Source of the DNA: Aegilops tauschii subsp. strangulata
Lineage: Eukaryota > Streptophyta > Magnoliopsida > Poales > Poaceae
Reading direction: 5' to 3'
DNA: 64,000 nt
NCBI RefSeq assembly: GCF_002575655.3
Contig: NC_053035.3
Coordinates: forward strand, 499,130,601 to 499,194,600
Positions 1 to 9,982 of the stretch are shown here, piece after piece. Position numbers and translations under genes: made by a program. Under the pieces are notes generated by a model, which saw nothing but the letters and a program-made list of their open reading frames with translations, was not told the origin of the DNA and did no database searches. Positions within the stretch are counted from its first letter, which is position 1. Every line of letters starts with the position of its first letter.

Positions 1-31
1 CTAATCACCCCTCATCATTCCAAATCATCTA

Positions 32-95
32 ACTTCCCGGACGGTCACCCATCCTCTCACTACTCCAGCCTGAGCACGCTTAACTTCCGGGTTCT
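32..95 (-). repeat. 5S rRNA-derived segment
   Basis: Read on the minus strand this stretch resembles the 3' two-thirds of plant 5S rRNA. It has a box-A-like gttaagcgtgctcaggc, then gagtagtg, then the box-C-like ggatgggtgacc, ending near gggaagt. The 5' part of 5S rRNA is missing, and the flanks are transposon-like, so this is a 5S-derived module in a mobile element rather than a 5S gene. Cassandra-type TRIMs and SINE3 elements are known carriers of such modules. Which family this is remains open. Confidence 0.6.
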
Positions 96-235
96 ATTCT
101 CCCTCATTTCCAAGTCTCCACTTGTTGTTTTCCTGACAATAGTAAGATGTCAATTCTATTAACTCTCAGGAATTTAGCTTGAGCATGAAGTGACACATTT
201 CACTGTTTGAGTTTGAAACTATTGTTTTAAAAAAC

Positions 236-414
236 AATAATTATTTAGTAACACTAATATTTCTGGAATAATTAGTTTGACCATTGTTTGACCACTGTTT
301 GACCATAGTTTGACCACAGTTTGACCAGATTTGACCAAAATTCAAAAAAACTAAAATAATTATTTAGTAACACTAATATTCTAGAATAATTAGTTTGACC
401 ATTGTTTGACCACA
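236..414. repeat. Short direct duplication with TTTGACC tandem motifs
   Basis: A segment beginning aataattatttagtaacactaa occurs at about 236 and again at about 355, each followed by gtttgaccattgtttgacca. Between them TTTGACC is repeated about every 10-12 bases (276-345). This is part of the AT-rich interior of the CACTA-like end. Confidence 0.7.
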
Positions 415-794
415 GTTTAATTTTTTTTCCATTTTTTCCCTCTCTATATCTTAAAAGCCCCATAACTTTTTTTCTGTTAGGTTTTTGAGGATTTTGAAAA
501 TGTTTAACGGGGTTCCCCCCGTTAAATTCAGATGTAACTTTTCGAGTAGATGATTTTTCATATAAAAAACTTTTTCATCTGAGTTCGTATGCAAAAGTTA
601 TGCCCATTTTAAGAAATTCCAGAGAGATTTTGCAAATAAAGTCGAAATTCATATTTGTTAATTTTCCCAACAACTAGACCACATATCACATGGGAAACTT
701 ATTTTATTTTATTTTTTTTACATTTCCATCATTTTCTTTTGTTTTTTCTAAAACTGAAAAGGCGGTCCGGGGGGGGTAGAGTTTGAAAATGGGC

Positions 795-1063
795 CCTTTA
801 GTACCGGTTCGTGCCATGAACCGGTACTAATGCCTCAAAGCCCATTAGTACCAGTTGGTGGCACCAACCGGGACTAAAGGTTTAGACCTTTAGTCCCGGT
901 TGGTGCCACCAACCGGTACTAATGGGCATCGCACCCTTTAGTCCCGGTTCGTGGCACCAACCGGGACTAAAGGGCCCAGGTGAACCGGGACTAATGCCTT
1001 AGCCGCACGAACCGGGACCAACACATTAGTCCCGGTTCGTGACTGAACCGGGACTAATGTGAA
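795..1063. repeat. Stacked inverted repeats (CCGGTT...AACCGG foldbacks)
   Basis: At least four adjacent foldbacks share the motif ttagt(a/c)ccggtt(c/g)gtg and its inverse caccaaccggga/tactaa. One clear palindrome is around 882-920. Such stacks occur in subterminal regions of grass CACTA elements and could fold into hairpin RNA if transcribed. Confidence 0.75.
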
Positions 1064-1111
1064 TATTGCCCTGTGACGAAAGCCCTGTTTTGTACTAATG
1101 TAGTTTCATAC

Positions 1112-1700
1112 TTGTTCTAGGTAAAGCGAACGTCAAGCGTGCGTAGAGTTGTATCGGTGGTCGATAGAACTTGAGGGAATATTTGTTCTACCTTTAGCTC
1201 CTCGTTGGGTTCGACACTCTTACTTATCAAAAGAGGCTACAATTGATCCCCTATACTTGTGGGTTATCAATAACCATGTGATTTTCTATCAATTACCCAA
1301 CAGTAATTTGTTTACCCACTGTATGTTATGTGTTCAAGAGAGAAGCCTCTAGTGAAAACTATGGCCCCCGGGTCTACTTTAATCATATTGCAAAAACCAA
1401 AAATATCTCGCTGCATTTTATTTTTTATTCATTTTTGCAATTTATCTACGTTAATATACAAGATTTAGTCCTTGCAAGTAACGAGTTCAAGAAGATTGAC
1501 AACCCTCTTCCCGGCGTTGGGTGCAAGTATTTGCTTTTGTGTGTGCAAGTGCCGTTCACGAGGCTTGGTGTGATCCTCCTATTGGTTCGATAAACCTTGG
1601 TTGTCACGGAGTAAAATACTTATCTCTATTGTACTACTTTACCCTTCCTCTTCGGCAAAAATTCCAACGCAGCTCACAAGTAGCAGTACCCACTAAAACA
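1112..1700 (+). mobile_element. Degraded Gypsy LTR end and leader fragment
   Basis: The sequence around 1200-1270 (ctcgttgggttcgacactc... cctatacttgtgggttatca) matches what I recall of the region just before the gag gene in common Triticeae Gypsy elements. The sequence to about 1700 (gattgacaaccctc..., caacgcagctcacaag) looks like the matching leader. No open gag or pol frame is present. Family not assigned. Confidence 0.4.
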
Positions 1701-1789
1701 AGCAAAAGGGGGATGCTTCGATGCCCAGCCATAAATAAAACATGGTCCCGGCGACACGGAAATTGAGAAGAATTATAAATAACTGAGTG

Positions 1790-2490
1790 GGTCGCACATG
1801 GTGGGACCCATGGTAAGGTCCTTGGATTGCCTTTAAGCATTGATCTCCTAGAAACTGCGTAGATCTTGCGGATCCTCGGGTTGAACCTGACCTGCTAGGA
1901 AAGGAACTCACCTGTCAAGCCGAATACTTCAAGCCAGAAGACACCGGTCCGAAAACGATTGCCATCCTCGGTTTCGAAGACAAGTTCAGAGGCTACTGAC
2001 GGTATCCTGGACTAGGAGGTACCAACTTAGTTGGCCCTCAGGCCGATCTTACAGCCCACCAATCTCAATAAGGAAGGACTCCGGGAGCCTCGAACCTATA
2101 CGTGATCTAGCTAGAGACAGTCGAAGACTTGGCGTATACTTTAAGGACATCTCCAGTGGATGGCGTGTCTACTCCTAGTTGGCAACCAACCATGTGTAAC
2201 TCCAGATACCCCCAACACATATATAAGGTTAGTGGTTTAGTCTGTAGAGGCACAACCCCAATTACTCACCTTATGGTTAGAACATTACATACGATCTCGA
2301 GGTAGATCTACCCTGTATTCGATACTTCACCGCCAATACAATAAAAAGCAGGATTATGGTTTTACCTCTTCGAGAGTGCCCGAACCTGGGTAAACATTGC
2401 GTCCCTTGTCTCGTGTTACCTATCGATCTGAGATCGACAGTTTGGGACCCCCTACCCGAGATCAGTCGATTTTATTACCGACACTAGGCC
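1790..2490 (+). mobile_element. Degraded Gypsy LTR fragment
   Basis: The sequence runs from about gggtcgcacatggtgggaccc through tatataaggttagtgg (TATA-like, about 2219) to a 3' part with gatctgagatcgacagtttgggaccccctacccgagatc, typical of the 3' end of Triticeae Gypsy LTRs. It stops near tttattaccgaca without a recognisable primer-binding site, so it is a solo or truncated LTR. Confidence 0.45.
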
Positions 2491-3054
2491 CTCACGATGT
2501 GAGTAACAACCCTAGAAATGCTTGTCTTAAATATTACACTCAGGGGGAAGGAGGTTAGTCTCCCACTGTATGAAGTGAGGTAATTTTACAACATGGTTGG
2601 TAGAAAGTTACGTTTTGCATATGAAATATCACACTAAAAAGAGATGATGTAATTTTACAACAGGAAATGAGGTACATGCATACTAGAAAGTTACATTCTG
2701 CATGTGATAAAAAATGTGGCTATGTCGACTCGCCAAGGTTATTCTTCACTCTGTCCTAATAGAGTATCTATAATAGGGTGTCTATAAGGAGTGATCGATG
2801 CGGCCATCTCCGTGAAGCCAAAACATCTTGTGTACATGCCAATGGTCTGCTTCCGGTCTTCCTCGCGCCGTCCGCCTCAGACGCGTCGATCTGCTCCGGG
2901 CCTTCCTCGCACTGGCGTCCTCATACACACCACACGCGGGCATCGCCGCCGCGGTCCTGATTTCAGTGGCACGCTCAACTCCTCTGGGCCTCCTCACACC
3001 AGCAGCATCAGACCGTACGCGTCTGATGCGGCCGTCCCCACGCAGCCCAGTGAG

Positions 3055-3463
3055 CAGGGGCGGGCCCACCTCTATTCAAGGGTATTCAACTGAATACCCA
3101 TTATTTTTGGCAAAAAAACTGGTATATATAGCGTATATAATGTGTCTCTATATGCAGAAAACGAAACTGATACATGTACGCCCATAAACAAAACTAGCCC
3201 AGCAGTCCACCCTCTTTTTCCCGCAAGGCCTCAACACCCACGGCCCAAATGGCTAGAGCACACCGCACATATATATGTTGAACGGAACCAAGTTATTATC
3301 AATTTTTATTAAAATTTCTTATGCGATATTTTTTTTATATAGTTTAGAAATAGTATAATATGCTGCTATAATCGGTTATACTCGCCCAAAGTAAAGCTAT
3401 AGGCTTTCAAAAAACGTTTTCAAATTTTGGATACACATCCCTCAATTCCTGGGCCCGCCCCTG
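3055..3463. mobile_element. hAT-type MITE with intact ends and 8-bp TSD
   Basis: The element begins caggggcgggccca and ends with its exact inverse tgggcccgcccctg, giving a 14-bp perfect terminal inverted repeat. It is flanked on both sides by ccagtgag (3047-3054 and 3464-3471), an 8-bp target-site duplication as expected for hAT. It is 409 bp long, AT-rich inside and has no transposase, so it is non-autonomous. Confidence 0.85.
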
Positions 3464-3739
3464 CCAGTGAGCCTGTACACACGCGTTGCTCTGCTCGAGA
3501 ATCTCCTCACGCCAATGGCCTCTAACGCACTGGACCCAGTCATCCTTGTTGGGAATTAGCACACAAATGCACTTGTGGTTAACTGAAAACTGCAGCAGAA
3601 ACAAGTAATCTCAGCACCACATCATATACTAACTCAAGGATCGTTGTTTAGCACGGAAGGAAACATATGCAGCAGCATATAGTGAGGCAGGAAATGTTAC
3701 TCAGCAGGCAAGACACTCCTCAGCCTAGCGTCTTGTGGT

Positions 3740-4329
3740 AGGAGTAAGTTTCTGGAAAACACCAAGCATCAACAAAGAGACACCAGATTTTTACGTGGAA
3801 AACCCCTCAACTTGAGGGGGAAAACCACGGGCCGAAGCCACCCAAATCATCTTCCACTATTATCAAATGTGGGATACAACAAGTTCTTCTCTAGACAGCA
3901 CTAGAGGATCTCATACATCAAGATTTCTGAATCTTGGATGAACACACAAGATTTGGGGCTCAAGAACTAGGGATTGAAACAATCTCACCAAAGATGGTGG
4001 AACCGAAGCTTGAAGGAGACAATGTAGTGGATCTGGACCATCATAACCTTGGGGAGGAGCTCCCTTTTCTTCTTCCTTCAATCTTCCTCTTCTTCCCTTG
4101 CTCTCTTGGTTTTCTCTCTTCTTCTCTCTTGGAGGATGAACTGATTTTCGTCACCCTTGGTGGTGGCTGCTGAATGGAGGGTAAAGCATCCCATCCACTC
4201 ATGTGCAAAGTCCAAAATGACCCTAGGTCATAGCCCTAATGGGTAGTGGGCTTCTGCACCTCTTTGGGCTGCCTAAAAGGCCTCAAATGGTCATCTCCTC
4301 ACAGCCCACATGAGGAGGATATCCCAACA
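3740..4329 (-). mobile_element. Probable Copia LTR remnant
   Basis: The + strand ends at cccaaca (4323-4329), so the minus strand would start TGTTGGG as Copia LTRs do. The interior (agatttttacgtggaaaacccctcaacttgaggg, 3787-3822) resembles an LTR transcription-start region in my memory of wheat Copia elements. The left boundary is not clear, and I found neither a TSD nor a primer-binding site. Confidence 0.35.
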
Positions 4330-5230
4330 ATCCTCGTCGCGGCCCCGGTTCCAGCGAGATGAATTCGGGAAGGACAAGCTGGCTCCCCCCACCCCCAACC
4401 CCCTGCATCCTCCCTGTCCCGGCGTCACTATCAACACCGCAAGCCCAACCTGAAGAAGAGCGTGAGCGTCTCTTCTCCTCATGATTGGCCCGTCACTTCA
4501 TGCACTTATTAGCTGTTGTAGTTTTGGGTTTCTGGTGGTGTGCTTGGGCTGATGAATCTTCTTTCATTTTTGTGAGACTTCTATGGCATGGAAAGCTTCT
4601 ATCAAGATCGGTATCGATGGTGAGCTCGAGCCTTCGATCCGATCTGGTTTACTTGCCTCGTGATTTGCTTGATTTGGTGTGGTAATGTGGTATTATTATA
4701 TTTCTTGGGGCTTGCTGGTATTTCTGAGGTGCTTGCTACCTTCAACTGGGCGAGGACAGCGACCTACGAACTACAGCAACAACGCTTCTACAGTTCAAGG
4801 CCATGTACTCCTGTTCTTCAGTAGTTTTTTCCATGTGCAACCGTACATGCTATAGGTACACAATGTTTTCATCCATTGCTGCTTCTGCATCTTTGTGTGC
4901 TTTATTAATATCTAAATTTAATTTTCCTCGACTGATCATTGCCGGTCCCAGATGCTCATGTTCCCGTGTGTTGTTTCTTGAGAGCATTTTGTTCTTCGGA
5001 TAAGGGTGTGACAAACTGACAATGAATTAGTGCTTCTTGATGTGCAACCTAATCGTACTTCCCAAATTCATATATAACTATCTCACAGATTTGGTAAGTA
5101 CTGTTAGCACTAATTTTGTCATGATGTATTTGCATATTTGTTTTAGTTTGCATGTAGTTAGAGTTAGCCAGGTGATTCGGTCAAGTAGTGATAGATGCAT
5201 GCGTTGAGGTTGTTGGCTGCATGCACGTAC
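4330..5230. other. Region without recognised gene
   Basis: The left part is C-rich and the right part mixed AT. It reads like decayed non-coding sequence; no open frame longer than about 65 codons shows family resemblance. Nothing supported here. Confidence 0.4.
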
Positions 5231-5652
5231 TAGTATTTGGGATCCTAGAGAGATTCCAGGAGGTGGATAAGGTCATGGGTTAGTTCTGTTAGTACTGGAG
5301 AGTCCCTTGTACGTGGACGTGCATGTAGGTAATTTGTTAGTCCATGCATTAGTTGAGTTAGTGGCCGAGTGTGGCTGCTGGGTCATGGCGTGAGTTGCAT
5401 GGCAGAAGTGCCTAAACTTTTTGTATATATAGTGCTTTGAGTAATGAAAAAAGAAGGCCGTGAGGGCTGATGCAAAGATGTAGCCACGGTGTGCCATCAA
5501 GGGAGTGCCTTTGGCAAAGCAATTGCATTTCTCTTGGTGCTGGTGTGTGTGTGTTTCTTTCTCGGTTTCTTCCAGCGTGTGTGTTCTTGAGAGAAACAAG
5601 AGGAAGAGAGAGTCATGTGAGGTAGAAGAAGAAGCGGCGCCAACAAGTACGA
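5230..5652 (+). promoter_or_regulatory. Possible promoter or LTR-like region
   Basis: A TATA-like gtatatatagtgc (about 5432) is followed 25-30 bases on by gagtaatgaaaaaag, then a pyrimidine-rich and GT-rich stretch. This arrangement occurs in Copia LTRs and in plant promoters. No coding sequence follows, so the assignment stays weak. Confidence 0.25.
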
Positions 5653-5903
5653 GCCCCATCCTATTCTTTATTACAGTATCTTTCAAGAATCAAGACTACA
5701 AGGAAAACCCAGGTTAGTAATAAACAATTGAGTTTCAGTTCCTTAACAAAAATGTAGTTGTGTTTCAGTTCTGTAAGCCCCATCTTATTCTTTATTTCAG
5801 TTTCTTTCAGGGGTCAAGACTGCCAAGGACAACCCAGCTGATTAGTAATAAATAATTGTGTTTCAGTTCCTTTAAAAAAATGTAGTTGTGTTTCAGTTCT
5901 GTA
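5653..5903. repeat. Tandem duplication of about 125 bp
   Basis: 5653-5776 and 5777-5903 are two diverged copies. Each begins gccccatc(c/t)tattcttta and ends tgtagttgtgtttcagttctgtaa. They differ by substitutions and small indels, so the duplication is not recent. Confidence 0.75.
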
Positions 5904-6639
5904 AGTATAAAGTGCATGCTTCATATTGTCAATAAACTCATCAAATTAAAAAGATGCATGATGTATAGTTCTGTCCCTCCCCTGATCTTTACACTTTTCT
6001 CTAGATGTTCTCTTCTTTTGATCCTTGCCGCTCTGGTTGCTCTGTGTAAAATGCTACCCGCTTATGAAATGAAAAGAGCACTTGCTGGGTATTTACACCA
6101 TGCAGCTACAATCCTTTTAGAAATTGTTGCTTTGTTGGAACATAAAAGATAAAAGCATCCGAAGTAGGGAATTCGGTATACAATGCACAACCTACAACAG
6201 CAAGACTTTCAGAAATTGTTCTCATTCTCACGCAATAATAAATATTTGCTTACAATATTGCTTGATACCTTTGGATGTTTACAGCATATATCTCAGCTTT
6301 AGCTCATGCCTCGCTTGATGATAAGATATCTAAGTTTTAGGTGCTCTTTATCGGTACAATCATATGGGCGCCATAGTTTATTATTCTGTTCATATTTTAT
6401 TTTTTTCCTGTGTTACAAGACTTGGCTACATATATTTGAGCATTTGCGTACAGGTGAACAAATGCCTCTTTTGACTCTAATCCAATCAAGTATACTAGAG
6501 TTATGTCGGTGCTCTTACCTGCCAGTTTGACAACTGAGGATTGAAACACCTACGCTTTAGTATTAAACTCTTTATGTTCATACAATATGTAGTATTGTTT
6601 AACATTTCGAGTGTAAATATCAATAGAGAAATGTGTAAC

Positions 6640-6971
6640 AGCTCTCGTGTGCCCCTACACCCTCAGGAACAGTAAATTCATAAAAAAATTGAAAAAAAAA
6701 ACTTTCAGGGGTCAAAGATTTTATGTTCTTGCAAAGTTTCAGCAACAAATAACCTTTGTGGAGCCCTCACCGAAAAAACAAAATCACTGCTCAAAAATGT
6801 ATATAAACTTTGAACAATGATTTTGTTTTTTTACTTAGGGCTCTTCGAATGTTATTTTTAGCTAAAACTTTGCAAGATCATCAAAAGTTTGATCATGTTC
6901 GATGTCCCAAAGTTTTTTTTAATTTATTTTGAATTTACTGTTCATAGAGGGTGTAGGGTCACCCGGATGCT
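6640..6971. mobile_element. Foldback MITE with long imperfect inverted repeats
   Basis: The left end agctctcgtgtgcccctacaccct pairs imperfectly with the inverse of the right end agggtgtagggtcacccggatgct. The pairing continues inward (gaacagtaaattc; then the ctttgcaa and aaaatcattg parts), so most of the 330 bp can fold on itself. No clear TSD was found and there is no coding capacity. Superfamily not assigned. Confidence 0.6.
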
Positions 6972-7195
6972 GAAAATCCTATCTCATATCAATAACCCAT
7001 TGGATCTTTAGCTGATGCAGTATTTCCTATTCATTCATTAGGCACAATCTTTCCTCCAAATCAACTCATAGAAGATAGAAAGTCCCACAGCAACGGGGTA
7101 TCATCTAGAGAGAGTGTGTTAGAGTGTGTGTGTGTGTAGTACAAAGTGGGGTCCAACGACTTGTACACTATGTCAATGGGATATATAGTGTACCT

Positions 7196-7400
7196 TGACC
7201 CGTCATCAATTGAGCTGAGGTGTTTTTGTCTTACTACCTCAACTCGGTCAACCTTGCGGCGCTATTTATACGCCAACTCGCATGTGTTGTGCCATGCAGT
7301 TAGCTAGGATACAACTGTGCAACAAATAGGTACAGCGTGCATCTGATCGTCATCCTTCCATGGCACCAACGGGCCGGTGGCGTAGTACTGGCGATGTCAG
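7196..7400 (+). pseudogene. Decayed duplicate of aminopeptidase promoter and first exon
   Basis: This segment aligns along its whole length with 7735-7950. It shares tcaattgag, ggtgt...ttgtcttact, cggcgctatttata (TATA box about 7263-7270), gcagttagctag, gcacaacaaa-like sequence and ccttccatggcaccaacgg. The ATG at 7360 lies 97 bp after the TATA box, as in the intact copy (96 bp). After MAPT the frame diverges and the hydrophobic signal-peptide-like stretch is lost, so this copy is a relic of a promoter and exon-1 duplication. Confidence 0.65.
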
Positions 7401-7734
7401 CCCATGTGGTCCACTGTTGTTTAGCGTACTTATTAATGCTAGCTATCCATATGGCTGCATGCATCGCCCAAATACGAGCCAGGGTTATATCATTTTAAAA
7501 AAAATACTAGCTATCCACACAACATCTTAAATTCTTAATAGAAAAAAGCATCTTCGCATACAAAGGGGAACGATTGACCTTTTTTTGCATTTTTTTAGTA
7601 AGTTAGTGAAGTGCAGGGACAAAAATGTCTATAATTGAGGTTTTCTGGTCCATGTTATTCAGCAAATTAATGAGTACAATTCAGTAGCCATGTCCATTAA
7701 GTAATGGACTGGTGTTTATGGTACTGTCTGGCAC

Positions 7735-7909
7735 TATAATCAATTGAGATGAGGTGTCCTTTGTCTTACTCTACGCTCCTAGCTTGGACATCACTCGGTC
7801 AATCTTTCGGCGCTATTTATATGCCAGCTCCCTGTTCTGGGCCGCGCAGTTAGCTATAGGCTACCATTGCACAACAAAAAGCTATTGTGTATCTGAGCAT
7901 AATCCTTCC
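7735..7909 (+). promoter_or_regulatory. Core promoter and 5'UTR of the aminopeptidase gene
   Basis: The TATA-box-like tatttatat (7814-7822) lies 96 bp before the ATG at 7910. The interval would hold the start site, expected about 30 bp after the TATA box, and a 5'UTR. Conservation of TATA spacing with the decayed upstream copy (7196-7400) supports it being functional sequence. Inferred, not demonstrated. Confidence 0.5.
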
Positions 7910-9982
7910 ATGGCACCAACGGACGGAGGTGCAGCTAGCGCGGCGATGCTGCAATTCCTCCTCTTCACTCACCTCATCGTTGCCGCCTGCAGCAGCGGAC
8001 AGGTCCAATTAATATTCCATATAGTTGTCAATTTAGCATATATTTGATGCAGTTAGGTATGCGAAATTCTCTAGAATTCATGATGCCATCGTCGCTGTCA
8101 TGACACCATCGTTGAGTAGGATCAAAGTCTGTATGCTATGTGGTATCCGAGGTCCTCTTCACCTTTTTTTTCTCGGGGACGAGAGACCAATTCATCAAAC
8201 TGTCCATCTACTGTTGGTTGGTAGTGTATGCTATGTGCCGTGTGGTGGAGGCCAGATGCACGCCAGTAGAGGCATCCGCCCGTGTCATCCTCCTCAATCT
8301 TGTGCCGTTGTGGTGTGATGGTTTTCAGGCCGGATCGAACACGCTGACAGTGGACTCACGCACACAGGGAACACACGCGAACACAGAGGCGAGAGAGATT
8401 TTGCGACGCGTAAAAACCTGCGTCTTTTCTGCTCCTTTTTTTTATTCTCAGGTGCACGACGTCTTAGCGATCGTGACCGATTCCTACGCCCTCCACGATC
8501 CTTGATTGCCTGTGCCATCCCACAAGACCAGATCGTGCAGCGCTTACAACTGAATAAGCGGAAACTAACTAACCTCCACGTGAACGCAGCACGTGTCAGG
8601 GTTATTTGCAACAAGCAAAACATAAAAACAAGTCTTTGACATGATCAGATAATCTGTCCATGTCCTACTGAAAACGAAATTCAGACTAAATGTGACACAA
8701 CGCCACAGCTAGCTCAATAAGACTGACATGGTGGAGGAAGGAAACTGATGGCACATACGGATGAGGCCGCCAACGAACTTGCCCAGTTCTCAGGACTGGT
8801 TGCTAAATCTTTAGATCAAATGGCGACCATGCGCCGACCTCCATGGGAGGTGGCTGGCAAACCAAAATGAAAGCAGTTTCCTGGGCTCAGCCTGGCGTCC
8901 ATAGTTTCTTCCTCTGGTGAGTCTCTGGCGGTGTTGCTGTGCCAAACCCTCCGCCGCAAACAGTCATGTCCACGAACACAGTTGGTTTGGGGAAGTGTTG
9001 AAACCAATGTCTAGGACTGGATTACAATATAGTTTTGTTTTCAAGGGTTCTGTCCGCCGCTTTGTTTACAAGGGTCATGTTGCCTAATGTTTCGAACCAG
9101 CTCTAATTTTTAGTTTACTGATGAGTCAGGTCGTATGCGGTTCTTGAATGTTTCTAATGTGATCTAATGTGAATCGGGGGTCCTTCGAGACCCTTGCATT
9201 GTTCAGAAAAATGTGGATTGATTATTTCTTACCTACTAGTAACGTGTACAATGCATGTTGATATTAGGCAGGATATTAGGTGCACATTGATATTAGGTAA
9301 GATATTAATTGTGTTAAATGTGTTTGGTGCTCAGCGTTGAAGCGGTTTGGACCTTTAGATCCATGTGGTTTTATGTTTGAGATTTTTGGATCTGCTCCAT
9401 TAATGCCTTTTATGTATTAGTATAGATAATAATGCCAGTATACAAGTTTATTATTTTTGTACACTCCTCTAAGAGTTCGGTCATCAGCCCTACCTGGTTA
9501 TATTTTTAACCAATATTAAATCGCAAAATTTGGCATGAAGTCAAACTGTGCGGACCAAATTTGGCGGAACTTCATATATTAGGCCAGTATTATAACAAGG
9601 AAATATACCTACTAGGCTTAGCATCAATTAAGAATTAATTCTGGGCCAATTTTATTGCAAATTTGAAACATTACGTCAGTTTGTAATAAATGTCCGAGTC
9701 CAAAATCACCTAAAATCTCCACCTACAGCATGTTTGAATTAGCTGCTCTTTCAACAAGCACGCACCAATGGTTGCTGCTTCTTTGCATACATCACCAAAC
9801 GCTTGTGGAAATGGAAATTTTGGGCTTGATGGTACAAAAAACAAAAGGTTGTTGTTCCCTTCAAAAAAACAAAAGGTTGTTGTTTCTCATTACTGATACC
9901 ACAACGTTTGGGGTTTTGTGTAAGTTACTCAATTGTGCATAAATTTACTTTGTCTTTTTGTCTTTTTCCCACATGTATGCAG

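Larger units (their letters stand above)
1..1100. mobile_element. CACTA-type transposon terminal region (one end only)
   Basis: The right edge near 1100 reads, on the minus strand, cattagtacaaaacagggct. This is a slightly decayed form of the grass CACTA terminus (CACTA/G...AAAACAGGGCT). Inside it, 795-1063 carries stacked inverted copies of a TTTAGTCCCGGTT-type motif, typical of subterminal repeats in grass CACTA elements. Further in are AT-rich sequence and tandem TTTGACC motifs. The other end lies outside the window and no transposase is visible. The class assignment is recalled family knowledge, and the inner extent from 1 is an assumption. Confidence 0.55.

Noticed and set aside
8140..8505. 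121-codon open frame downstream of the first aminopeptidase exon
   Set aside because: Lies within the inferred intron 1, has no family resemblance and no supporting splice or homology evidence.
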